Assembly: GCF_008728515.1 (NCBI RefSeq)
Contig: NC_044981.1
Span: 98,654,043-98,718,042, forward strand
From: Papio anubis
Lineage: Eukaryota; Chordata; Mammalia; Primates; Cercopithecidae
Direction of reading: 5' to 3'
Length of the DNA stretch: 64,000 bases
Part shown: piece by piece, positions 12,556 to 24,236 of the stretch
How positions within the stretch are numbered: position 1 is the first letter of the stretch
Layout: each line of letters begins with the position of its first letter
Notes under the pieces: model-generated
What the model was told of the DNA's origin: nothing
Seen by the model: the letters and a program-made list of their open reading frames with translations, nothing else
The model's database searches: none
Made by a program: the position numbers and the translations under genes

Positions 12556-12880
12556 GAAATAGTAGATTAGCAAATTATAAGTACAGAAAAGAGTATTGTT
12601 AACTATAGACACTATGCTATATAGTAGATTTCCAGAACCTAGTCATCCTGCATAACTAAAATTTTGTACCCTTTGACCATTACCATCCCCTTTCTCCCTT
12701 CCATCTATCCCTGGTAACCATTGTTCCACTTTCTGCTCCTATTAGTTTGACTATTTCAGATTCCTTGTATAGATCAGATCACATAATATTTCTGAATATG
12801 TATTCTTACCGGGTCTGGCTTATTTCACTCATAATGTCCTCCAAATTCATCCATGTTGTCACAAAGGCAGAATTTCCTTC
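12556..12880 (-). mobile_element. L1MA/L1MB 3' end, antisense, second copy
   Basis: Carries the same blocks in the same order as 10,586-10,895: 'gtattgttaactatagacac', 'taaaattttgtaccctttga', 'atatttctgaatatgtattc' and 'tccatgttgtcacaaaggca'. It stops at about 12,880, where a different repeat begins. The two copies are clearly diverged, so either two insertions of related elements or an old duplication. Confidence 0.77.
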
Positions 12881-13440
12881 CTCAATTACCCTATTGCTGC
12901 TGTAACAAATTATTATAAATTTATTTACTGAATAAACACAAATAAACTATATTGTACCTTTGGAAGTGAAAAATCTGAAATGAATCTTAGGGTCTAAAAT
13001 AAAGACATTGTCTTTGCTGCATATATCCCAGAAGCTCTATGGGAGAATCCATTTATTTTCCTTTCCAATTTCTGGGGGCCACCTGCGTTTCATGGATTGT
13101 GCTCCTTCCTCCATCTTCCAAGCTCAACACTCCAACCTCTGCTTCAATTGCCTTATCTCCTCTCTCCCTTGTCTTCCACTGTCACATTTCCTTCTCTGAC
13201 TCTGACCTTCCTGCCTCTCCCTTTTAAGGACACTTATGATACTTCAGGATAATACACCCATCTCAAGATCCTTAATGTAGTGACACCTGCGAAGTCCCTT
13301 TCCACATGTAAGGCAGCAGATTCACAGGCTTCAGGAATCAGGACAAGGACATCCTTTAGGAAGGTGAGTATTATTCTGTCTATCACAAATAAAAAGCGGA
13401 CAAAAGGACTAGCCAACAGAGAGGAATGAAGAGTCAAACA
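12881..13440 (-). mobile_element. Ancient ERVL-MaLR LTR, antisense (probable)
   Basis: The order of motifs, 'ttgctgctgtaacaaattat' near 12,894, 'gggagaatccatttat' near 13,040, 'ctgggggccacctgcgtttc' near 13,072, 'taaggacacttatgatac' near 13,226 and 'tctcaagatccttaa' near 13,261, follows the reverse complement of an old MLT1-like LTR. Divergence is high. The C/T-rich middle gives the open frames at 13,008-13,227, which I do not regard as genes. Confidence 0.47.
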
Positions 13441-13627
13441 GGAAACATCTAAAAACAAGTAAGTCTTTTCTTCCTTCTCTAGTCTTCCAATCTCACTCTA
13501 GCAAACTCTATTGGTAGAGTGGGAATCATTTGTCAAAAAAGAACTTTTTTGATCGATTCCCAGTCATAAACTCATTATTAAGCAGAGAATGGACATATGA
13601 TGAAAAACAATAGCTTTAATAAATAGC

Positions 13628-13982
13628 ATTGTGATCTGCATGTTCACATCTCCCCAAAGTTCCTATTTTGAAACTGAATACTCATTGTGATTGTATTAGG
13701 AGGTGGGACCTTCAGGAGGCAATTAGGTCCTGAGGGTAGAGCACTCCAGAATGGGAATAGTGCTTTTATAAGGGCTGAAGAAATCAGAGTTCTTACTTTC
13801 CACTCTGTAAGGACATAGAAAGAAGGCACTGTCCATAAGTAGGGTCGCACCAGGCGAGAATCTGCAGGCACGTTCATCTTGTAATTCTTAGCCTCCAAAA
13901 TTGTGAAAAATAAATATTTGTTGTTTATAAGCCACCCACCCAGTTTATGGTATTTTGTTAAAGCAACTCAAACTAAGGCAGG
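13628..13982 (+). mobile_element. MLT1-type MaLR LTR, sense
   Basis: Sense-strand LTR with 'gtattaggaggtgggacctt' near 13,694, 'tttataagggctgaagaaat' near 13,765 and a 3' part reading 'aaaattgtgaaaaataaata' then 'tttataagccacccacccag', the polyadenylation-signal region and end of MLT1-like LTRs. It ends near 'aactaaggca' at 13,981. No internal sequence is attached. Confidence 0.66.
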
Positions 13983-14977
13983 TATTGTAATTTGGCATTA
14001 CTGAGAACTAAGGGTACAAACACACACACACACACAGGCTTCAAAAGATAAAAATTTTATCAGAGAAACTAGAAAAGTACAAAAACAATTGCAGCAACAG
14101 ATACATTAGGTAAATAATACAATAAAGCATATAAAAATGGGAGGAGGGAAGAGATAAATTGATTGAAATCAATGGGAAGAAATTGTACTGTGGAAGAAGC
14201 AATAATGCCTTTTCCCTGGTCTTTGGTAGAAAATAGGAATATTTTTAAATTATTATTAGTTTTAAAATTTTGTTGTGTGTAATTTAAATATCTTTCCAAA
14301 TTTTGTTATTTTGAGTTATAATACCAATAATAATTTTTTTTTCAAAACAATTGGTAATATGAAATAAGCTTCATACTTAATGTAAATTTATGGGATAAAG
14401 CTGAATCTATAAAATTGGCATTAAATATTTTAAAGATAAAATGTAGAAAGTCAATTACTAAAGTTGATAATTCCCTGGAGATATAAGTATGAGAAAACAG
14501 ATATTTTTATTATATTGAGATATGACATTACTCATACAAACAAGCATGACAAATATCAATAGCTGATGAAAATAACTAGGAATTTTCATGTTTCAAGTTT
14601 CACATGTTTTTAACTTTCATATGTACATTGTTTTCATGTATTCGTATAGCTTATGTGTGATTAATCTGTATGTTTCCAAAGTCTACATTTTAATAATAAA
14701 TAGCAATTAAAATAAAGTAAAATTATGTAAAATCAAATTTCTTTTTATGTCCACGTAATCCAAGGGTTAAAAACAATAATAGTTATTTGCTGTGAGTCTG
14801 TCTTTTATTATGCATGCTATCTGAATGATATATTCCTATGTGCTTATTGTATACGTTTCAAACAAAATAAACAATATATGTGATAGTAGTTTTTACTTTT
14901 ATTTCCCTAAAGTTAAATACTTGCAATTCACATTCAAAATAATGACTTAAATATTAGATTATAGTCATTTTTCTGAT
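13983..14977. other. AT-rich DNA without recognisable features
   Basis: Contains a short CA run at 14,020-14,037 and otherwise no identifiable repeat or gene. The minus-strand open frame at 14,069-14,299 shows no domain. Confidence 0.5.
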
Positions 14978-14989
14978 TGGTTGATATAT

Positions 14990-15288
14990 ATATATATATA
15001 TATATATTTTGAGACGGTGTCTCACTCTGTTGCCCAGGCTGGCTTGCAGTGCCGCGATCTCAGTTCACTGCAAGCTCTGCCTCCCGGGTTCACGCCATTC
15101 TCCTGCCTCAGCCTCCTGAGTAGCCGGGACTACAGATGCCCACCACAACGCCCAGCTAATTTTTTGTATTTTTAGTAGAGACGGAGTTTCACTGTGTTAG
15201 TCAAGATGGTCTCGATCTGACCTTGTGATCCGCCCGCCTCGGCCTCCCAAAGTGTTGGGATTACAGGCATGAGCCACCGCGCCCAGCC
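14990..15288 (-). mobile_element. AluY, full length, with TA-repeat tail and TSD
   Basis: Reverse-complement AluY, from 'gagacggtgtctcactctgt' to 'gccaccgcgcccagcc'. The 12-bp TSD 'tggttgatatat' is at 14,978-14,989 and 15,289-15,300. Where a T-rich tail is expected there is instead (TA)n from about 14,985 to 15,006 followed by only four T. The plus-strand open frame at 14,981-15,175 is an Alu artefact. Confidence 0.96.
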
Positions 15289-15309
15289 TGGTTGATATAT
15301 TTTTAAATT

Positions 15310-17110
15310 TTTAAAACATGATATATATCACAGAAGCACAAACATGCGCAAAATACAAGTGTATATCCCCATAATCCCCTAAGGCCTCCCCATTTTAAGT
15401 TTCCTTCCACCGTGCTGAAGTTAACATTGACATTTTTGGATATCAGTTTGAAACATGCTTAAAGATAGCTTTATTATGTAAGCTTGTATCTCAAAACCTG
15501 TTGTTCAGTTTGACCTGTTTTTTAAAAATGTTTAACTTACATAAAAGTTATCCTTAAGTGTGTTTACTCTTCTTAAGGCTATCTTCCTTTCACTGAACAT
15601 TATGTATATGAGAGTCATCTTTGTTGTTATGTGTATCTATAATCCATTCATTTTTTCTGATGTAATGCATTTAATTGTATGATTATGCCATAATTACTTA
15701 TGTATTCTATATTTGTTAAACAGTTGCAATTTTTCTGGTTTAAGAAAAATGTTACTATAAATGATTTTTTATTTCTATAAATATCATGGTCTATACATGC
15801 AAGAATGTTTTTGCTGGGTTTATGTATGACATGGATGCCGATATTCAAATGTAATAAATAATGCCAGACTTATCCAAACTTGTAGTGTCAATTTCTACTC
15901 CCACAAATATTGATCAGTGTTTGAATTATTCCACCTTATGAATACTTTATATTATCTGATTTGTGTTGGTTTTTTTTAATGATGGGCATTTGAGTGGTTC
16001 TGTTGTTTTGCTTTACATTCTCCTTCTTACTAATAAAGTTTCCTACCAGTTCATACCTTTTAATAATCACTGATATATCCTCTCTGGTTAACTGTCAGTT
16101 TAAGTCTACTACTAATTAGTCTTTAAGTTTTGTGACATTTTAAAATTACCTTGTGGGAGTTACTGATATTTTGCCACTCTGTGGGTTGTCTTTTTAGTCT
16201 CAATGGTTTTTTTTTTCATAAATATAGTATCCAGGATTTTTTTGTGCTGCTTATAAGCAAAATAAGAAATATTTTCATTTTGGGTTATTGCATTTTTATA
16301 CTATTTGAAATTATTTCTCAGCTCCAAGTTTATGTTGATAATCATCTATCTCATCTCCAAAGTTATTTATTTACCTTTAAGTCTGCCATCAACATGGAAT
16401 TTTTACCGTTTAAACGGTGTGATTTAGGGGCTGTATCCGACTGCCCTTGTATTAATACTAAACGAATCTGCATCATTTATTAAGAAAAACTATTTATTGA
16501 AAAGATTGTCATTTACTCAAAAGACCTTGGTTCCATAAGACCAACCTTGTTATAAATCTAGAGGATCTATTTCATGGTCTCTACTATATTTCATCGGTTT
16601 ATTTATTGAGTTTTTCACAATTCCAAATGATCTTAATTACTGTGAATTGTAAGTCTTGATGTCATATAGAGGATAACCTCTCGCCTTTGTCTTGCTCAAA
16701 GTTATCTTGCTGTTCTTGGATCTTTGCATTTTTATACAAATTTTTGAATGAATTTGTCAATTTCTCCTCAAAAAACAAAAACACTTGAATCTTTTATTGG
16801 ACATGAAATTGACCGTGGATTGTAGATAAATAAGAGCCAAACATTACTTTTACATTATTTTCACAATTCTGAATATTACAAACCATGAATACATTATGTA
16901 CTACTATTCATTAGATATTTTCATTTATTTCAGTAATGATTTATAGGTGTCTATAAAAGAGGTCTTGCACATCTTTGTTAAATTTATTTCTACAATTTGA
17001 CATTTTGAAGTTAACTTTACATCTTTTAACATTTCATTCATAAATTTCTTACAGTTATCTAAAACTTTTGTATCATACATATACACACATGCCTGATATT
17101 TTGTATAAAG
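15310..17110 (-). mobile_element. Old L1M 3' half, antisense
   Basis: Reverse complement of an ancient L1 3' end and ORF2 C-terminal half. Recognisable stretches include a 'gagagtcatctttgttg' block near 15,610, 'atgttactataaatgat' near 15,749, 'tctactcccacaaatattga' near 15,893, 'gtgggttgtctttttagtct' near 16,181, and 'ggtcttgcacatctttgtta' near 16,961, which follow the order of the L1 ORF2 complement. Many indels. Boundaries are approximate. Confidence 0.62.
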
Positions 17111-18579
17111 ACCTAATTTCTTCCCTGCTGTAGTAGAATGCAGATGAGAAAAAAGAAAGACAAAAAACTGCCATTATTGACAATATGAGAGTATAGACAG
17201 AAGAGAAAAAAAAATTACCTTTGAACTAAATTACTAGACTAGAGATGCTATTAGCTAACATTACTTGTTTGAGATCTTTAAAGGAAAGATTTCAACATTT
17301 AAGTATTAAAGATCACGTTTCCTTAAGAATTTTGTTGATCTGTATATTAAATAGACTTATTCAGATGAAGAAATGTTCTTCCTATCTCAGTTTCCTCAAA
17401 ACATTTAATGCCAATGAATGTTTAATTTTACCCAAATATTATTCTACTTTTAGTGAAATAGCTATGATTATTTTCCTCTTTGTTTGAAAATATGGATTTC
17501 ATTAATTTATTTTTAAAATAGTAAATATTTCTTATTTTTATTCTTTTGTTTTACAAATGAGATGTAATAATGTATACCACAGTGTTTATCAGTAGGCTAT
17601 TGTGGAAAAATGTAGAGCTAGCATAAAGTGAAAAGTATAGCACAAATACCAAACTTATACCTTGAAACTCTAAAATTTCATGACTCATTTATATGATAAT
17701 TTAATTTCCTATTTTTTAAATTTATATATCTTATATATATATATAATGTTTGTGAAGTGTATTGAACATTAATTTCCTAAATTACAGATAATAGAAAAAA
17801 ACTACATCTGCTCTGGGGTTTAGTCTATGAAATTTTTCACAATTATTTTAATAAACTGCTTTTATTGCCAAGAAAATTTTGTTGGATGTGATCTCTCTAG
17901 AAAAGAGCATGGGATATCTACTGTGTAGCCAAAATATTATATTACCATTAAAGAACAAAATAGATTTATACATAATAGGCTCATTAAAATATCCCAATTA
18001 TTGGCATTATTTTGTTTTTACACATTTCTTTCACAAACCAGGCATAATATGAACGATAATTTTGAAATAAAATAGAGTTCAGCCTCATAAAATATGACTG
18101 TGTCTGAGGGTTCTATCAAATCTCTCAAGGGAAAAATCCAATCTGATAAAAATCGGTATCCAATAATTTAATGTTGCACTCCAAATATTTTATTGGAACA
18201 TGATATTGTTAGCATGCAAGCTGTTGTGCTGACATTTGATTACATTTTTAAATGGCTGAGAAACTAAACATGACAGGATTTACTTTCCAGTTTGTTTTCT
18301 ACACCCAAGGTCATCTACGCTTTTGTGGTATACCAGAAAGAATGTTTATGTAACACCAGCATGTATTACTAAACGAAATCTTAAGAGTGTAACATATTAT
18401 TTATCTTATTAAATGTCATGTCATTTATTTTGTTTAAATATCATATTACAACCTAAAAAATACACTGGTTGTAGTTTGTGTTTTGGAGATTAATATATCC
18501 AAATATAAAAGTATTGTAGCTTGATATATAAAAACACTAAGGAAATACATATGCATATATAGTCAGACAAATTGAGGTT
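17111..18579. other. AT-rich DNA without recognisable features
   Basis: No repeat or gene can be assigned. The plus-strand open frame at 17,245-17,487 (80 codons, Leu/Ile-rich) has no recognisable domain. A short TA run lies at about 17,728-17,743. Confidence 0.5.
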
Positions 18580-18593
18580 ATAAATATTTGTCT

Positions 18594-19276
18594 AAATGGA
18601 ACATAATTAAACTGAAGAGCTTCTGCATAGCAAGAGAAATGACCAATAGAGTAAACAGACAACCTCCAGAATGGGAGAAGATATCTGTGAACTGCGTCCG
18701 ACAAAGGCCTAATATCCAGAATCTATAGAGAACTTAAAAAATCAACAAGCAAGGAAAAAATAACCCCATTAAAAATGGGCAAAATCATGAACAGATATTT
18801 CTCTGAAAAAGACATACAAGCAGACAAGAAACATGAAAAAATGCCTAGCATCACTAGTCATCAGAGAAATGCAAATCAAAACCACAGTAAGATACCATCT
18901 CATGTCTATAAGAATGGCTGTTACTAAAAAGTCAAAAAACAACAGATGCTGGTGAGGCTGCAGAGAAAAGAGAATGCTTATATATTGTTGCTGAGAATGA
19001 AAAATTAGTCCTGCCACTGTGGAAAGCAGCTTGGAAATTCTCAAAGAACTGAAAACCAAGCTATCATTCAATCCAGGAATCCCATTATTTGGTATATACC
19101 CAAATGAATATAAAGCATTCTGCCAAAAAGACACATGTTCTTGTATATTTGTGGCAGGACTATTCACAGTAGCACAGATATGGAATCAATCCAAGTGCCT
19201 ATCAATGGTAAAGTGGATGAGGAAAATGTGGTACATATACACTATGGAATACTATGCAGCCACAAAGAAGAATTAA
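18594..19276 (+). pseudogene. L1 ORF2 C-terminal fragment
   Basis: Remnant of the LINE-1 ORF2 protein, which in active copies carries endonuclease, reverse transcriptase and a C-terminal Cys-rich segment. Only sequence downstream of the reverse transcriptase domain is present here. An open run at 19,019-19,276 (85 codons) holds the recognisable GIYPNEYKAFCQK-like and YIYTMEYYAATKK-like segments near the ORF2 end. Upstream of it the frame is broken. The 5' truncation excludes function. Confidence 0.88.
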
Positions 19277-19609
19277 ATCATGTCCGTTGCAGCAACTTGT
19301 ATGCAGTTGGAGGCCATAATCCCAAGTCAATTAACACAGAAACAAAACCAAATACCACATGGTCTCACTAATAAATGAAAGCTAAATTTTGAGCACCCAT
19401 GGACATAAACTTGGAAAAAACAATAGATACTGGGGTCTAGTCAGGAGGGTAGGGAGAAGGTGTGGATTGAAAAGCTAGGTATCAGGCTCTATGCTCAGTA
19501 CCCGGGTGATAGGATCCACATACCAAACCCCAGAATCATACAATATTCCCATGTAAAAAAGCCTACACATGTAGTCCCTGTATCTAAAATAAATTTTGAA
19601 ATCAACTAA
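18594..19609 (+). mobile_element. L1 (L1PB/L1MA-age), 5'-truncated, with TSD
   Basis: Sense LINE-1 of about 1.0 kb that starts in ORF2 ('ttaaactgaagagcttctgc' at 18,607) and runs to a short A-rich tail. The 3'UTR contains 'cccgggtgataggatcc' near 19,501 and 'aataaattttgaaatc' at the tail. Flanking repeats 'ataaatatttgtct' (18,580-18,593) and 'ataaatatttgcct' (19,610-19,623) match at 13 of 14 positions, so both ends are the original insertion ends. Confidence 0.93.
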
Positions 19610-19705
19610 ATAAATATTTGCCTGTGCGTATGCAGGTATAACTGTATATTCATATGAAATGGGTCTACATCTTTTAATATTTAATTTTTTAAAATGGACA
19701 GAATA

Positions 19706-20025
19706 GGCCGGGCGCGGTGGCTCAAGCCTGTAATCCCAGCACTTTGGGAGGCCGAGACGGGCGGATCACAAGGTCAGGAGATCGAGACCATCCTGGCTAA
19801 CACGGCGAAACCCCGTCTCTACTAAAAACACAAAAAATTAGCCGGGCGAGGTGGCGGCGCCTGTGGTCCCAGCTACTCGGGAGGCTGAGGCAGGAGAATG
19901 GCGGGAACCCGGGAGGCGGAGCTTGCAGTGAGCTGAGATCTGGCCACTGCACTCCAGCCTGGGCGACAGAGCGAGACTCCGTCTCAAAAAAAAAAAATAA
20001 AAAATAAAAAAAAATAAAATAAAAT
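19706..20025 (+). mobile_element. AluYRa-like Alu, full length, Old World monkey type
   Basis: Complete sense Alu with few visible differences from a young consensus. Diagnostic features are 'ggctcaagcctgtaatccc' at about 19,720 and 'gagatctggccactgcactc' at about 19,935. The tail is A-rich with TAAAA units. The 15-bp TSD 'aaaatggacagaata' is perfect at 19,691-19,705 and 20,026-20,040. A perfect TSD and low divergence indicate a recent insertion, probably confined to cercopithecid monkeys. Confidence 0.97.
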
Positions 20026-20040
20026 AAAATGGACAGAATA

Positions 20041-20410
20041 AAATTTTCCTAAAAGATATATGGTAATTATTAATTCAAAATGTATCCATATATGTCTACT
20101 TCTATTAACCGTTCGATTTGCACTAAAATGACTATGCATTTTAGTAATATGAAGCAAATAGTAATATCTCCCAACAAAAAATATGATACAAAAAAAGCTA
20201 AATTAAAACTTGTAAAAAGAAAATGTGGGTATTCAAAAACATATATTAATGTTCTCAAATATAAGAACATATGAATGTTCTTACTTTAATAGAACATTTA
20301 TCCTGAACTTTCTGATCATCAAACTTTCCAGGTATGCTGATATATTCAATTTTATTTTTAATTTTTGACATATACATTTACTATAAGAATTTATGTTGCT
20401 ATCATCATTA
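20041..20410. other. AT-rich DNA without recognisable features
   Basis: Short stretch between two Alus. Open frames on both strands at about 20,070-20,274 mirror each other in AT-rich sequence and carry no domain. Confidence 0.5.
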
Positions 20411-20739
20411 GCTTTCTTTCTTCTTTTTTTCTTTAGAGGCAGAATATTTCTGTTGCTCAGGCTGGAGTGCAGTGGTGCAATTATGGCTCACTGTAACCTC
20501 AAACTCCTGGACTCAAGTGATACTTCCACCTCTGCCTCCCAAGGGGCAAACCACTTCAGGTACAAGCCACCATGCCCAGCTAGTTTTGTTTAGTTTTGGT
20601 TTTTGGTAGAGATAGAGTTCCCCAGAAACCCTATGTTCCCTAGCATAGTCTCAAACTCCTGACCTCAAAGGATTCTCCCATCTTGGCCTCCCAAAGGGCT
20701 GAGATTACAAGCATAAGCCATGAGCCACCACACCCAGCC
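20411..20739 (-). mobile_element. AluJ, near full length, antisense
   Basis: Reverse-complement Alu with heavy divergence: 'aggctggagtgcagtggtgc' at 20,459, 'aactcctggactcaagtgat' at about 20,503, middle T-rich linker at 20,585-20,610, and an end 'ccaccacacccagcc'. The 'ctcaagtgat' form and divergence point to the oldest Alu class (AluJo/Jb). A T-rich stretch with C interruptions forms the tail at 20,411-20,434. Confidence 0.9.
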
Positions 20740-21969
20740 TATTATTTATATTCTATAACTATGTTGTAGTGTGCTCAATTAAAATTATATACATTTTTTT
20801 TTTTTTTTGGAAAATAAGGTATCTATATCTGATTCTCCATGACTTTTAGGATTATTATGTTTGTTTGTTTTAGTTTCCATAATATGCCATTAGGCATATC
20901 AACTGAAAGACAGAGACACTAGAAAAACCTGTCAGGCACACAAAGTTGGGTGTATGGAAATCACTGCAGCAAAGGAAAACAGCACCTTGACAGTTTTAAG
21001 TTTCCCAATTGTTGTAAATTAAGAAAGCAAATTTATTGAATTTTGTAATCGGAGAATGACTGATTAAGGGAGGCCTTTCAAGTAGGAGTTTAGGATTAAG
21101 TAAATATAATTTATGAATGATAAGATAAGGGTCTCAATGAGAATGTTGATGACTAAATTGTCATGATAGGAGAACTGCTTGACCAGATGAACAAATTCTG
21201 GCCTGCATAAATTTGTTTGCAAGAATTTCCAGAAGTGAACAGTAAACTTATTTGTTGATTTGGTGTGTCATCTTCTGGGCAAGAATATCCCAGAGGGCAC
21301 AGTTAAATTATCTTGACCCAGGTGGTCTCATTCTCAGTTTCAACAATTGAGTTATGTTGAAGCAGATGTTCACAGTTCTTATAATTTTGTTCAGTGACAT
21401 AGGTTAAAAGAAAATCTCCGGATATATTTTCCCTACAGAGATAAACTGAATTTCTATTAGGTATGCATAACAATTGAAATATATGTTCATGATATAACAA
21501 AGGAGTAGGAAGTAGAAAAGCTGTCAAAAGGGCACCAAAAGGTCTGGAAATCCTAGTTCAAGTACAAAATCTGAGAAGAAAACATTAGCAAATTCTTACA
21601 TTCTTTTTTCGGAACCTCTTTGTGTTGACTGTGCTCTCTATATAATCTTCAAACCAAGGTGTTTTTAAGATTCACTGTCTTCTTGTAGGCATGCTGAGAT
21701 GGAATAAAGTGGGCAATGCACATGCCTGCTGGTGAAGATCTCTCAGGTCTGTTATAGCTTTAATCTTTGCCCTTTCACAGTATATAATTACTATTATAGT
21801 TTCACTGGGTTTCTCTATTAATCACATTATATATCTAGTTGCCATATTCAGTTACTATTCTTCATTCTTTATATAATTTGACCTATTTGTGGATAAAACA
21901 TTGGTGAATATAATATCCTTCGTTAAACTGTTTTAATGTTTGTTTCCATGAGACAATCTTTTAGCTTTC
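20740..21969. other. Unassigned, mixed-composition DNA
   Basis: No repeat family recognised. A T tract lies at 20,797-20,809. The region 20,900-21,560 is slightly less AT-rich. The minus-strand open frame at 21,303-21,527 shows no domain. A degraded LTR or unique sequence are both possible. Confidence 0.45.
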
Positions 21970-22320
21970 AAACAAGTGGATAAAGAAAATGTTTCATATA
22001 TACAACATGGAATACTACTCAGCCATAAAAAGGAATGAAATAATAGCATTTGCAGCAAAGTGGATGGAATTGGAGGCCATTATTCTAAGTGAAGTGACTC
22101 AGGAACAAAAATAAATATATTGTATGTTCTCACTTATATATGGGAGCTAAGCTATGAGGATGCAAATGCATAAGAATGATATAATAGACTATGGGGACTT
22201 GGAGGGCAGGGTGAGAAGGGGAAGGATAAAAGACTATTTGCTGGGTACAGTGTACCCTGCTCGTGTGACAGGTGCACCAAAATCCTAGAACTCACCACTA
22301 AAGAACTTTGTCCACATGTT
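21970..22320 (+). mobile_element. L1PB/L1MA 3' end, 5'-truncated
   Basis: Sense L1 beginning at the ORF2 C-terminus ('acatggaatactactcagcc' at 22,004) and continuing into the 3'UTR ('cttatatatgggagctaagc' near 22,133 and the 'ctgctcgtgtgacaggtgca' region near 22,257). No long A tail remains. It precedes the Tigger-like element. Confidence 0.86.
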
Positions 22321-22559
22321 GGAAGTAGCAATTCATTTCAGGTCAATGATTGTTTGTCAGAGATCAATTTTATCTACATCTCAGCAGCATTTGAAAGCTA
22401 ACTAGCATTTTTTATGAATAATTATTCAATAAATACATACAAAAAGTTTTTGGAGATATGAATCAATTTGAAAAATAATCGTGGATGAAACTCATATCTT
22501 ACAAATGTTGGAAAAAGAAAAAGATATGAATGCATAAAATATATGCAGATTCTAGTCTA

Positions 22560-24236
22560 TTTTATCATTTATTACTTTTGAATATACACAAGTCTATTAT
22601 AAAATGTTAACAACTATCAAAACTTATGCACATGAATACTTACAGACTGTACATGGCACCATTCCCGGTCTAGAGAAATATCAACAAGTGTAAAGATGCA
22701 ATACTAAATTAAAACCGCATAAAATTAACTATATTACATACTGAACTACTTCAAAAATTTTGTAGCCACCTCCTATTGCAAGTGGATGCTGATTATCTCC
22801 ATCTGAGCAGTCCATCTCTCCAGCAAATTGTGTATCAGTAAAAAGTGATCTTTTATGGTCCTTACATATTTTTATCATGTTTAGTGCAATATGGCAATCC
22901 TTGAAAAATGCTATAAGACCATAAAAATTATCACTACCATGCTGGAAATGCTCTCAAGAAGCAGAGAAAAGTCATGGTATTCCAAGAAAGTTGAACTGCT
23001 TGATGTGTATCATAGCTTTAGGTCTATAGCTGCAGTTATCCAAATTTTAAGATAAGTGAATCCTGAGTAAGGACCATTGTGAACAAAGAAAAAGGAAATT
23101 CATGAAGCCAAAGCTGCATCCACACAAGCAGGCAAAAAACCTTGCACTTCTTGTGAAATACCTTTTTATCTTGTATTAAAAATGCAACTTTATGTAGTTG
23201 CAGCATTGCTATAAGTAAAGCATACCTATAGATTCTAATAAGATTTGAGAAAAAGCAAAAAGAAGATGAAAGATCTAATGCTGGAATATGTAATGTCTGT
23301 AAAAGATGGTTAATAATTTTAAAAATAGATTTGGATTAAAAATATTTCGAGATAACACAAGAATCAGCTTCTGCCCAGCAAGAGACAGCAGACAAGTTCC
23401 CAGATGTTGATAAGAAAATCATTGAGGAATAAGATATTTGCTTGAAGAAATTTTTAGTATAGATTAAAGTGCCCCATCTTGGAGTAAAAAATGTTACAAA
23501 TGGCATTTATTGGTCTAGAAAGAGAAGCAATCACCAGGCTTCAAAGCAGGAAAAGGTAGGCTAATTCAACTGTTTTGTGCAAATGCAGATGGGTTTATGA
23601 TCAGGACTGCCCTTATGTATAAAGCTGCTAATCCCTAAGTCTTGAAGGGAAAAGATAAATACTAGGTTAGAGTCATTAATCACAGTCAGAACTTGAGTTC
23701 CCAAAAGTTGCCAGTCTTTGGGTTGTACAACAATAAGTCCTGGACAATGAGAACCTTTTTTTTCTTTTTCTGAATTGGTTCTATCAATGCCTTCTCCCTG
23801 AAGTCAAGTAGTGCCTTGCCAGTAAGAGGCCGCCTTTTCAAATTATTTTAATATTGGCCAATGCTCCTAACCACCCAGCACTCCATGAGTTCAACATTGA
23901 AGGTGTTGAATAATCTGCTTGTCCTCAAACACAACATCTCCATTTCAGCCTCTAGATCAGGAAGTCATGAGGATTTTTAAGGCTTATTGCACTCGGTACT
24001 CTTATGGAAAGTATTGTCAACATTATAGAAGAGAATGTCAATAGAGAAAAGTGTGAAAGTCTGGAAAAATTATACTATTGAAGATGCTGTGATTGTTACA
24101 GAAAAAAAGCTTTGAAACACATCAAGACCAAAACAATAAAAAATTTCTATTGGAGAAAACTGTGTCCTGATGTTGTATATGGCATTGCAGGATTTGTGAC
24201 AGAGCCAATCAAGGATATTATACAAGAGTCTGTGGA
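22560..24236 (+). mobile_element. Tigger2-like pogo DNA transposon, 5' and central part
   Basis: The region resembles the Tigger2 family of primate pogo-type DNA transposons: 'cagactgtacatggcaccat' near 22,643, 'aaattaactatattacatac' at 22,722, then the transposase-coding part. The start is uncertain and no 5' terminal inverted repeat was found. The element breaks off at 24,236, where an L1 5' end begins, and its 3' terminus seems to resume at 27,683-27,768. Tigger1 is the alternative family, because the two share related transposase genes. Confidence 0.75.
22890..24236 (+). pseudogene. Decayed Tigger (pogo family) transposase
   Basis: Tigger transposases bind the terminal inverted repeats through an N-terminal helix-turn-helix and CENP-B-like region, and cut and rejoin DNA with a DDE catalytic domain in the nucleus. 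Here the coding region is recognisable by blocks such as 'aaatacctttttatcttgta' near 23,155, 'gggtttatgatcaggactgc' at 23,591, 'ctgatgttgtatatggcatt' at 24,167 and 'acagagccaatcaaggatat' at 24,199. Frameshifts and stops break it into short frames. The last one runs across the junction into L1 sequence (24,112-24,324). It is non-functional. Confidence 0.75.
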
